DNA from: Micromonospora sicca
GTDB lineage: Bacteria > Actinomycetota > Actinomycetes > Mycobacteriales > Micromonosporaceae
Reading direction: 5' to 3'
Length of the DNA stretch: 64,000 nucleotides
Assembly (NCBI RefSeq): GCF_003172935.1
Contig: NZ_QGKS01000192.1
Span: 1 to 64,000 of the forward strand
A program made the position numbers and the translations under genes. This document shows positions 8,011 through 15,300 of this stretch, piece after piece. Position 1 is the first letter of the stretch, and each line of letters begins with the position of its first letter. The notes under the pieces were generated by a model. It was not told where the DNA came from and made no database searches. It saw only the letters and a list, made by a program, of their open reading frames with translations.

Positions 8011-8145
8011 GAAGGCAGCGAAACCCATAGCAACAACCGTGGCCAGGTATCACCAGATGGCCGCAACCCTGCGCGTGTCGACAGTCCCTGCCACCCAGCC
8101 GGAGCCGTTGGTGCGACCTACCCGGCTCCCCCCGACGAGGGTCGT
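8011..8145 (+). repeat. Diverged ~135-bp repeat, copy A
   Basis: This segment aligns in direct orientation with 9918-10050. Shared blocks include GCAGCGAAA near the start, CGCG-T-GTCGAC, CCGTTGGT, ACCCGGCTC and CCCGACG-GGGTC near the end; the best 75 bp are roughly 70% identical by eye. It lies in the 7958-8512 interval, where I find no convincing gene. The two copies flank the lipoprotein gene. Its nature (structured RNA, intron remnant, MITE-like element) is unresolved. Confidence 0.5.
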
Positions 8146-8512
8146 CCCTTTCCGGGCTGAGCGCTCCGCCGCAGGTCGTGGAACCGCATCCCGCCGACGG
8201 CCTCGCAGGCGACCTACCCGGTCACGGAAGACCAGCGTTCGCGGGTCGGGATTACGTCCAGCGGGGCGCTCCACCTTGACCCACCGGACCCGCCCGGAGG
8301 ATCTGGCACCGGTGAGGGCGCCGCCCCGGCCTGAGGGCCGCCTTCGGCGCAGGCTCAGGGCACGCGACGCACGGCGTGCTCTGGCGCCAGGGGCGACTCA
8401 CCCGACCGGAGTGTCAAGGACTCCTTGACGCCTCTTACTCGATCGTGCAGTGGCCGCAGGCCGTTCGGCGGGCGTCCCGTCCTCGGGCGGGGCTCCGGTC
8501 GGGAATGAGCAT

Positions 8513-9544
8513 TCAGTTGGGGGTGTAGCCGAGGAGGCGGGAGTTCTTGACGGTGGCGGGTTCGGTGACCTGGGCCTTGATGGTGCGGTCGGGGTTGAGC
8601 AGGGTGAGTTGGTTGGTGCCGTTCTTGGTCCGGACGAGGATGTCGCCGTTGGGTTGGAAGAGGATGGCGGTGATCGAACCGGTGACGGGCAGGGTGGCGT
8701 TGTGGCCGGTGCGGGTGTCGATGATGGTGTTGGCGAACAGGTCCCGGCCGATGTCGCCGTCGGGCTGGTCACCGGTGCGCTGGTTGACCGCGATCAGGCT
8801 GCCGTCCGGGGAGATGCTGTAAGGGTCACAGCTACGCCGCCGTTGCGGGTTCGCGGCACTGTTCGGGTCGCCGAAGACCGGCACGGTGCGGGCGTTGCCG
8901 CCATCGGCGTCAGCCGTGGCGATCTTGCAGGTACCCGTGGCGTATCCGAGGTGTTCTCCATCGGCGGACCACAGGAGATGGATCGCATCCTGGGGCTGGT
9001 GCGCCAACGGGGTGAAGTTGCCCGACGCGATGGTGACAATCCCCATGGTGACGTTGCCGCCAGCGACGCCCTTCGCGACGAGCAGGCGCTGGGAGTCGGG
9101 CGACCAGGCCGGTTCGTACCCGACGTCGATGCTGCCGCGTAGCACCGTGCGGCGGTGCTGCCCGTCGCGGTCGGCGACCACCACATTGCCGCTCTGGTCA
9201 ACGAAGGCGATGCTGACGCCATCCGGGGACACGTTCGTCCCGTACGCACCCGCACTCGATACCGTCTCCACGCCAGACCTGGTCAACCGAAGCAGCCGAT
9301 CAGAATCGGCGTAGTACAACCAACCCGGCAACCCCGCGATCGAACCCGCAACCGGCACCGCAGGCGACGGCGATGCGGCCACCGAGGGTGGCGGGGATGA
9401 GACCGCCGGTGCCGGCGGTTGGCTTCCGGCGACGGCCTGGCCAGTGCCGCAGGCGGCGGTCAGCAGGGCTGCGGAGCCGGCCGCGAAGGCGGCGGTGGCT
9501 AGGAAAGTCCGGCGAGCGATGCTCCGCGAGGAAAGCGCGTTCAT
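8513..9544 (-). CDS. Tat-exported lipoprotein with TolB/WD40-like beta-propeller
   Basis: A 343-residue exported protein. The N-terminus has twin arginines (R11-R12, 'ARRTFLA') followed by a hydrophobic stretch and the lipobox 'LTAAC' with lipidation Cys32, so it is probably a Tat-dependent lipoprotein on the outer face of the membrane. A Pro/Ser/Ala linker (about residues 40-65) leads to a beta-propeller with repeated 'SPDG', 'SPDSQRLL' and 'SADGEHLGYA' motifs of the TolB/PD40 type. No catalytic motif is visible, so a binding or scaffold role is likely. The ATG complementary to 9542-9544 is used because it begins the signal peptide directly. Confidence 0.85.
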   Translation of the reverse strand: MNALSSRSIARRTFLATAAFAAGSAALLTAACGTGQAVAGSQPPAPAVSSPPPSVAASPSPAVPVAGSIAGLPGWLYYADSDRLLRLTRSGVETVSSAGAYGTNVSPDGVSIAFVDQSGNVVVADRDGQHRRTVLRGSIDVGYEPAWSPDSQRLLVAKGVAGGNVTMGIVTIASGNFTPLAHQPQDAIHLLWSADGEHLGYATGTCKIATADADGGNARTVPVFGDPNSAANPQRRRSCDPYSISPDGSLIAVNQRTGDQPDGDIGRDLFANTIIDTRTGHNATLPVTGSITAILFQPNGDILVRTKNGTNQLTLLNPDRTIKAQVTEPATVKNSRLLGYTPN

Positions 9545-9917
9545 GACAAGCCCCGTTCTGAGGAAAAGGAGGGTAGGCCGCCGGCCGGGCGTCGTGCATG
9601 TCCTGTGCGCCCTCCAAGACGCGGCCTTGGTACCAGCCGGACGACAGGCCGTTCGGCTCTCTTTCGCTCGCCCGAACGGTGGATGCCCGACGAGGCATCC
9701 ATTGCTGTCACTGTCGTTCATTCGGCCTTCTGGCGACCTCCGGCCGGCACCGGCCCACCACGACTGACAGCATCGGTGACAGCAACCGCCACGCACGACG
9801 GAGCGCGAGCCGGAATGCGACGAGACGACGACCAGAGCGAACGGCGCTCGTCAGACGGCCTCAGGCGTGCCGGATGGTTCTTGTAAGCGAGGCGCCAGCC
9901 TCCGAGCGAGGCAGCGA

Positions 9918-10050
9918 GGAAGCAGCGAAAGCCCTGTTAGCGCCTGGGATCGGAGGACAACGGACGGCCGATGAGCTGCACGCGTCGACGCTTGCTAGCA
10001 CTCGGCCGCACCCGTTGGTAAGCCGTACCCGGCTCACCCCGACGGGGGTC
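9918..10050 (+). repeat. Diverged ~135-bp repeat, copy B
   Basis: Direct-orientation partner of 8011-8145, on the other side of the lipoprotein gene. It contains a potential hairpin on the minus strand (GGTGAGCCG / CGGCTTACC around GGTA). The rest of the 9545-10076 interval shows no gene I can support. Confidence 0.5.
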
Positions 10051-10076
10051 ACGGCCACCGAAGCCGAGCCTGGTGG

Positions 10077-10394
10077 CTAGCGACGGTGGAAGGAGTCGGC
10101 GACCGGGCGGTGCTCGGGTACTGATAGACCGCCGCCCGTATGGCGGTAGCTGTGCGGCCCGAGGCATGTCCGGAACCCTTGCGAGTCGGTCCAAGCGCAG
10201 ACGCCCCAGTACCGACCGTTGGCGCTCAGCAGCTCGACCGCCACCTGGTCCTGAAGGTCGCTCCCACCGATGGCGGTAACGGCGGCCGCGACGACTTCAG
10301 CGGCGTCTGATGAAGCGTTGGCGTCGGCCATCGCGGGCAGGAGCAGGAGAAGGCGTTCCTGGTCGCTGTGCTGCGGATCGGACTGGCGCGCCAC
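10077..10394 (-). CDS. Hypothetical protein, second gene of an unknown pair
   Basis: A 105-residue protein with a GTG start complementary to 10392-10394, only 6 bases after the stop of the upstream gene, so probably co-translated with it. The sequence has a helical N-terminal half with alternating Ala/Val ('AAEVVAAAVTAIGGSDLQDQVAVELL') and a short aromatic segment ('NGRYWGVCAWTDSQG'). Amino-acid use is balanced, unlike shadow frames here. No family recognised. Confidence 0.6.
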   Translation of the reverse strand: MARQSDPQHSDQERLLLLLPAMADANASSDAAEVVAAAVTAIGGSDLQDQVAVELLSANGRYWGVCAWTDSQGFRTCLGPHSYRHTGGGLSVPEHRPVADSFHRR

Positions 10395-10400
10395 TGCCTG

Positions 10401-11396
10401 TCAACGGCGACGAAGCCTGTCCCACAGCGACCTTTGCTGCGGCAGTGGCGCGGGTGGTCCGCCAAGTGTGGAGATGAGATTGCCTGGCCACTTCTCGAAC
10501 TTTGCGGTCAGATCCACTGCATGGTGAAGGGTTTCGCTTGGCATGCCTGGGGTTATGTAAACCAGTTGCGCCACGGAAGCGCCAATTGTGAGTGGTCTGG
10601 TCTCGGCCGCTTCACGCATCATCAGGTATCTGGTCTCGACCAGCCCGGCGACGTCTGAGCGGCATGCTGGGTCCACCCAAGCCGCTGTGATCAGCGCATA
10701 GAGCGCGGCTTCGGTAATCCAGTCCTCGACACCGTAGGCCAGCTCGACCAACATTTGTCGCCTGGTCGATGCCGGCCACGGTTGCTCCGGTCGATGGTGC
10801 AGCAGGCCCAGGCAGCACCACGCCTGGATGTAGCGCTCCCACGAGCCTGGCAGGCGATCCCATCGGCCTGCCGGCATCTGCGGCGGATGAACCATGCTAG
10901 CCAGCAGGTCCTCTGCCTCAATGTCTGCAAGCGGACCGGCCGCGTCATACATCATCGGCGGTGGCGCCCAGGGCAGGCCGGCAAAGTGAGCTGCGATAGC
11001 GGCAGAACCAGCGGTGCTCGGCGGGCTCAACGCCGGCGACGCGTTGACACCGTCGAAACGCCACTGCACGATGCCGGGCTTCAACGGTTTCCGCGGATCG
11101 GGCTGCCCGGGATCGCCCATGGCGATGACCGCCTTTGGCCACCAACGGCGGAAGGTGGTCAGGGCACTGGGCACCTCCATCGAGGAGATACCGAGCTCGC
11201 AAGGCATTGAGCGGGTCTTCGGGTCAGTCTGGGCGAGAATTTTGATGCACGACTCGGTGGCAGCCGGGACACGGCCGAGCCACGGCAAACCTTCGCAGCT
11301 GGTGACCAGTTCGAGACGTTCATGGCTTTGCGCTGGTTTGGCTCGTAGGCGATCAGCCAGAGCGATCAGGCTCTCCGCATTGATGCCTTCAGACAT
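10401..11396 (-). CDS. Hypothetical protein, first gene of an unknown pair
   Basis: A 331-residue soluble-looking protein with a good ribosome-binding site (GGGAAGG) before the ATG complementary to 11394-11396. The middle contains several Trp and Pro residues ('RRWWPKAVIAMGDPG', 'WERYIQAWCCLGLL'). The C-terminal half looks all-helical, possibly repeat-like. No signal peptide or membrane segment. I do not recognise it. Its GC content appears lower than that of the later part of the window, in keeping with an accessory origin. Confidence 0.7.
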   Translation of the reverse strand: MSEGINAESLIALADRLRAKPAQSHERLELVTSCEGLPWLGRVPAATESCIKILAQTDPKTRSMPCELGISSMEVPSALTTFRRWWPKAVIAMGDPGQPDPRKPLKPGIVQWRFDGVNASPALSPPSTAGSAAIAAHFAGLPWAPPPMMYDAAGPLADIEAEDLLASMVHPPQMPAGRWDRLPGSWERYIQAWCCLGLLHHRPEQPWPASTRRQMLVELAYGVEDWITEAALYALITAAWVDPACRSDVAGLVETRYLMMREAAETRPLTIGASVAQLVYITPGMPSETLHHAVDLTAKFEKWPGNLISTLGGPPAPLPQQRSLWDRLRRR

Positions 11397-11682
11397 GTCG
11401 CCTTCCCTGTGAACGCGTAAGGCAACATCTTAGGCCGCAGGCGGCCGGAGTGATCGACGTACAGCACGAAAGTACAGCAACGCGAGCGACCGCCGGAGCC
11501 GCGACGGGTCCGAACGGCGCCTTCCGATGTCGCATGGCACCGCACGAGACTGCGCCGCCGTGAGCTAAAGATCAGAGGGCATGGACGTCTGCGACGCGCC
11601 AGGGCTGTGATCTTGCGCGGTTCAGGGCGAACATGTGCCAGAGGTGATGGCCGCAACGGTCGCTGGCGTAGGGAGCTGACAG

Positions 11683-11796
11683 ATGGGCAACAGTGAGGTC
11701 GAGCGACTTGCTATCCAGTACGTGATGGAGCTCGAACGCGCCGGGGGCCGGGTACCGGAAGATGTCCACCGACGCTTCCTCGGGTGGTTGCGGTGA
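11683..11796 (+). CDS. 37-residue ORF, possible truncated DUF3883-type remnant
   Basis: A short ORF with a good SD (GGGAG, 7 bases before ATG). Its product 'VERLAIQYVMELERAGGRVPEDV' region resembles the segment that precedes the DUF3883 nuclease-like domain in larger proteins, but it stops right after. It is either a degraded fragment or a real micro-protein; I favour a remnant. The rest of the 11397-11822 interval contains nothing else I can support. Confidence 0.35.
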   Translation: MGNSEVERLAIQYVMELERAGGRVPEDVHRRFLGWLR

Positions 11797-11822
11797 GCAC
11801 GTCGGGCCACCGGGCCCGGGTT

Positions 11823-12440
11823 CTACCGTTCGGGCTGGGAAAGGTGGACCTTGGCCTCGTCGTAGCCGGCGGCACCGGCTGACTCGGCGGGGGCGTAGAC
11901 GAGGTTCAGCACGCCGGTCTTGAAGGTCTGCGACGAGAGCAGGCTCAGCGCGATCGGGGGTTCTCCCTCGTCGAACAGCCGCATGCCCTTGCGGACGGCG
12001 ATCGGGTGCACCAGCAGGTGCAGTTCGTCCAGCAGCCCCGCGGCCAGCAACTGGCGGACGACGGAGACCGACCCACTCATGCCGATGGTGCTGGTACCGG
12101 CTTGGTTCTTCAACGCGGTGACGGCCTCGACGAGGTCGCCCTGGAGCTGTTCGGAGTTTCGCCAGGTGAACTCGAGCGGCCGGTTCGACGCGACGATCTT
12201 GCGGGCGTCGCCGAGCTTCTTCGCGAAGGCGGCGTCCTCGCCACCGGCGGCTTCCCGGTCGGGCCAGGCCCCGGCGAAGCTGTCGTAGGTCTTGCGACCG
12301 AACAACATGGTGTCGGCCGCGCCGAGGGTGGCGTCCACGGCAGCGCCCATCTCCTCGTTGAAGTACGGGAAATGCCACTGGTCGGGCGCTTCCACGACGC
12401 CGTCGGGCGAGATGAACAGTCCCGCGGTGATCTTCCTCAT
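11823..12440 (-). CDS. Dihydrofolate-reductase-family (RibD C-terminal-like) protein
   Basis: A 205-residue protein of the RibD C-terminal/DHFR-like fold. Family hallmarks are the start 'MRKITAGLFISPDGVVEAP', the 'MLFGRKTYDSFAGAWP' loop, 'IVASNRPLEF' and 'LVHPIAVRKGMRLF'. Members are NADPH-dependent reductases related to the riboflavin deaminase/reductase and are often stand-alone with unknown substrates. The ATG complementary to 12438-12440 is preceded by GGAG; an upstream start at 12485 would add a non-family leader. It is cytoplasmic and monocistronic. Confidence 0.9.
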   Translation of the reverse strand: MRKITAGLFISPDGVVEAPDQWHFPYFNEEMGAAVDATLGAADTMLFGRKTYDSFAGAWPDREAAGGEDAAFAKKLGDARKIVASNRPLEFTWRNSEQLQGDLVEAVTALKNQAGTSTIGMSGSVSVVRQLLAAGLLDELHLLVHPIAVRKGMRLFDEGEPPIALSLLSSQTFKTGVLNLVYAPAESAGAAGYDEAKVHLSQPER

Positions 12441-12642
12441 GATGCTTCTCCAACTCAGTGGCTGAACGTTGCCGTCGACTACCAAGACAACGCAGGCCCG
12501 ATCAACTCATCGGTCGCATCTGGATCGGCTCCGGCCAAGCCTAGAGGACGTCGACCTGGTGCATGCCCCCCGTTTGCGGACGCCGGCCTCAAAGATGAGG
12601 GCGTTGGCAGGACGAGCGCGGCGCGGCTGCGTGGGGGGCGGG

Positions 12643-13353
12643 TCAGCGCAGACGGGACAGGAAGGTCCGGACCTGTTCGCGGGCGCGGTTCGTGATTTCG
12701 GGGCCGTGGGTGAAGGCGGCCACGTCGTAATCCAGCTCGCCCAGTACGTGGGCTGTCCGCTGGGTCATTCGGAAATCCGTGCAGAACGACTTCACCGGCC
12801 AGCGCACCCCGGCCACGTTGAAGAGCGCGTCGCCGGTGACCAGCACCCGGGTCGGTTCGTGCAGCAGCGACACGTGCCCCGGGGAGTGCCCGGGGGTGTG
12901 CAGCACCCGCAGGCCACCGCCGACGGTCAGCACGTCGCCATCGGCCAGTGGGCGGGCGACCTCGACGGCCGGGAACCGGCCCCCGGCCAGCCGGGCGAGG
13001 AACCGTCCCGCCGTGATCGTCGGGTCGTGGGGCGGCACCCGCCCGGATTCGGCGTACGGCACATCGGCGGCATGCGCGGCGACCGGGGCGCCGGTGCGCC
13101 GGGCCAGTTCGGCGGCCCCACCGGCGTGGTCCCGGTGGGCATGGGTCAGCACGATCCCGGTCACGTCGGCCGGGGTCTTCCCGATGGCCGCCAGCCCGCG
13201 CACGATCCGGGCCGGCGCCCGTTTCACCCCGCAGTCGACCAGCGTGACGCTGCCGTCGTCGTCGACGAAGGCGTACGAGTTGACCAGGGCCCGGCCGACG
13301 GTGGGAATGCGCCAGACCCCGGGAGCGAGCGGAACCGCGGCAGATCTCGCCAT
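12643..13353 (-). CDS. MBL-fold metallo-hydrolase
   Basis: A 236-residue metallo-beta-lactamase-fold hydrolase. The metal-binding motif HxHxDH is intact (H71, H73, D75, H76 in 'THAHRDHAGG'), with further ligands in 'HTPGHSPGHVSL' and 'VTGDALF' and the C-terminal 'FTHGPEI' histidine. It resembles glyoxalase II/lactonase-like members. The substrate is unknown. No signal peptide. Confidence 0.9.
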   Translation of the reverse strand: MARSAAVPLAPGVWRIPTVGRALVNSYAFVDDDGSVTLVDCGVKRAPARIVRGLAAIGKTPADVTGIVLTHAHRDHAGGAAELARRTGAPVAAHAADVPYAESGRVPPHDPTITAGRFLARLAGGRFPAVEVARPLADGDVLTVGGGLRVLHTPGHSPGHVSLLHEPTRVLVTGDALFNVAGVRWPVKSFCTDFRMTQRTAHVLGELDYDVAAFTHGPEITNRAREQVRTFLSRLR

Positions 13354-13503
13354 CGGCCGAGTCTACCGGGCATCGCCGTCGGTCTCTGTCCGTCGAACCT
13401 TGGACACCGGGACGGCAGGTTGCCTGCGATGCGTTGCCAAATCCTTGACAACCTTGGTTGTCGAGTGGACGCTGAAGTGAGGCCACGTCCAAAGGGAGTC
13501 GTG

Positions 13504-13911
13504 ATGCGGGAGCTGACGCGGGATGAGCGGCAAGAGCTACGGCGGGAACTGAGTGCGGCTGCCGCAGCCTGGGCCCAACGGCTGGACGACTCCGACGTGG
13601 ATGCCCGGCGCAGCGCAGCCCATGAGCCGAGTTACGCGGTGCGGATGCGGACTCACCTGGCGCGCATGGCGGCGGGCGAACAGATGCGCAACCTTCTCGC
13701 TGACGTCGTATCCGCCAGCGCTGAGGAAGCGGTGCAGTACGGCGCGGGTTATCCCGAGCTCGGGGCGGCGGTGGGGGCAAGCCGACAGGCGGCGCGTAAG
13801 CGGTGGCCGAACCTGTCGGTCTCGAAGAGGCGGGCCGCCGAGTGGAAGCAACCTCCCGGCAGCATCGGTTGGGCCGGCGACAGCCATCTGGGATACCCGG
13901 GTGGAGCCTGA
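13504..13911 (+). CDS. Small HTH-like actinobacterial protein
   Basis: A 135-residue protein. ATG 13504 has the SD-like AAAGGGAG about 5 bases upstream; a GTG three bases earlier is also possible. The C-terminal half contains 'YGAGYPELGAAVGASRQAARKRWP', which matches the helix-turn-helix seen in many small actinobacterial proteins of the 'SWAEIGAALGVSRQAA' type. It likely binds DNA, but no partner gene is adjacent. Confidence 0.75.
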   Translation: MRELTRDERQELRRELSAAAAAWAQRLDDSDVDARRSAAHEPSYAVRMRTHLARMAAGEQMRNLLADVVSASAEEAVQYGAGYPELGAAVGASRQAARKRWPNLSVSKRRAAEWKQPPGSIGWAGDSHLGYPGGA

Positions 13912-13998
13912 CCGATCCCGCTTGTCGGGCCGGACGACCGGCAGCGCCTGTTGCCGATGCGGCGGCATCGGTCAGACCAGCGCACCCCCACAGATGCG

Positions 13999-15225
13999 CT
14001 ACGGGGTGAGCAGGAGGGCCGCGACGGTGGCGGTGGTGGCCAGCGCGGCGAGGGCGGCGCTGGTGGCGACGAACCGGCCCAGCGGCACCGCGACCCCGGC
14101 GGCGCGGCAGCGCTCGTACCAGATCAGGGTGGCCAGCGAGGCCCACGGTGTCGCGAGCGGGCCGACGTTGGTGCCGATCAGCAGCGCGAGCAGCTGGGTG
14201 TGGTTGGCCGGGGCGATGACCGCCTCACCGGCCACGTACGCGGGCAGGTTGTTGACCACGTTGGCGAAGAGCGCGCCGACCGCGCCGGCCCGCAGCGACC
14301 CCTCGGCGCCCGGGTCGCCGCCGATCAGCGCGCCCATCACCTCGTCGAGGCCGTGCCGGCCGATGGTCTGCACCACCAGGAACAGCCCGGTGACGAAGAC
14401 CAGCAGCCGCCACGGGACCAGCGCGGGCCGCAGGCTGCGCCGGGCGCGGACGGCGAAGCCGGCCACCAGGATCGCGGCGGCCACCCCGGAGGCGAGTCCG
14501 ATCTCGACGCCCGCCAGGATGCCGGCGACGAAGAGCAGGCAGGCGCCCAGCGCGGTGCGGTAGAGCACCGGGTCGGGCGGCACGTGCGGCGGCGGCGGGA
14601 CGAACGGGTCGGCCCCGGCCCGGGCCGGCCGCCAGTACCACCACCAGAGCAGCAGCATGGTGATGACGATCGCGACCAGCTGCGGCCACCACATCCGGGC
14701 CGCCCAGGGCAGCGGCTCCAGCCCGATCCGGTCGCTGGCCAGGATGTTGGTCAGGTTGGACACCGGCAGCAGCAGGCTCGCCGTGTTGGCCAGCCATACC
14801 GTGGTCATCGCCAGCGGCGTCGGCGGCACGCCGAGCTTGCGGGCCAGCGCGATCATCACCGGGGTGAGCAGCACCGCGGTGGTGTCCAGGTTGAGCGCGA
14901 TGGTGGTGACCGACGCGAAGGCGACACACAGCCAGAACAGCATCCGGTAACTGCCCCGCGCGGTGATCGCCACCCGCGCGGCGAGGGCGTCGAACACCCC
15001 GGCCACCGCGGTCAGCTCGGCCAGCACCACCACGGTGCCGAGAAAGATCAAAATCGGGATGATCCGGCGTACGGTGGCCTCGGCGTCCCGCTGCGGCAAC
15101 AGTCCAGTGAGGACGCAGAGCGCCCCGACGACGGCGAGCCCGATCGCGATCCAGTCCAGGACGTGCAGCCGGCCCCAGCGGGATCGGTCCGGCGCGGCGG
15201 ACGGCGGCTCGCCGACAGTCTCCAC
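13999..15225 (-). CDS. ArsB/NhaD-type (ion transporter superfamily) membrane transporter
   Basis: A ~408-residue protein with about ten to twelve hydrophobic segments and two inverted halves. The superfamily hallmarks are the asparagine-containing re-entrant loops 'NLDTTAVLLTPV', 'NTASLLLPVSNLTN' and 'NVVNNLPAYVAGEAVI...LLIGTNVGPLATP'. It fits SLC13/ArsB-type carriers (arsenite, sodium/proton or organic anion); no ars genes are adjacent, so the substrate is open. I prefer the GTG at 15225 because GAGGA lies 9 bases upstream; an in-frame ATG at 15243 has no clear SD and would add 6 residues. It is divergent from the TIR-NACHT gene 75 bp away. Confidence 0.85.
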   Translation of the reverse strand: METVGEPPSAAPDRSRWGRLHVLDWIAIGLAVVGALCVLTGLLPQRDAEATVRRIIPILIFLGTVVVLAELTAVAGVFDALAARVAITARGSYRMLFWLCVAFASVTTIALNLDTTAVLLTPVMIALARKLGVPPTPLAMTTVWLANTASLLLPVSNLTNILASDRIGLEPLPWAARMWWPQLVAIVITMLLLWWWYWRPARAGADPFVPPPPHVPPDPVLYRTALGACLLFVAGILAGVEIGLASGVAAAILVAGFAVRARRSLRPALVPWRLLVFVTGLFLVVQTIGRHGLDEVMGALIGGDPGAEGSLRAGAVGALFANVVNNLPAYVAGEAVIAPANHTQLLALLIGTNVGPLATPWASLATLIWYERCRAAGVAVPLGRFVATSAALAALATTATVAALLLTP

Positions 15226-15300
15226 GAAGCATGATCCTCGCATATGGCGGGCCGCCGGGGCGCGGCCGACGCGGCTGCCGAGGGTGTCCACGGATTGACG

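Noticed and set aside
8039..8428. ORF of ~129 codons on the plus strand after the VOC gene
   Set aside because: Arg/Pro/Thr-rich translation with no start signal. The region is better explained by the diverged repeat.
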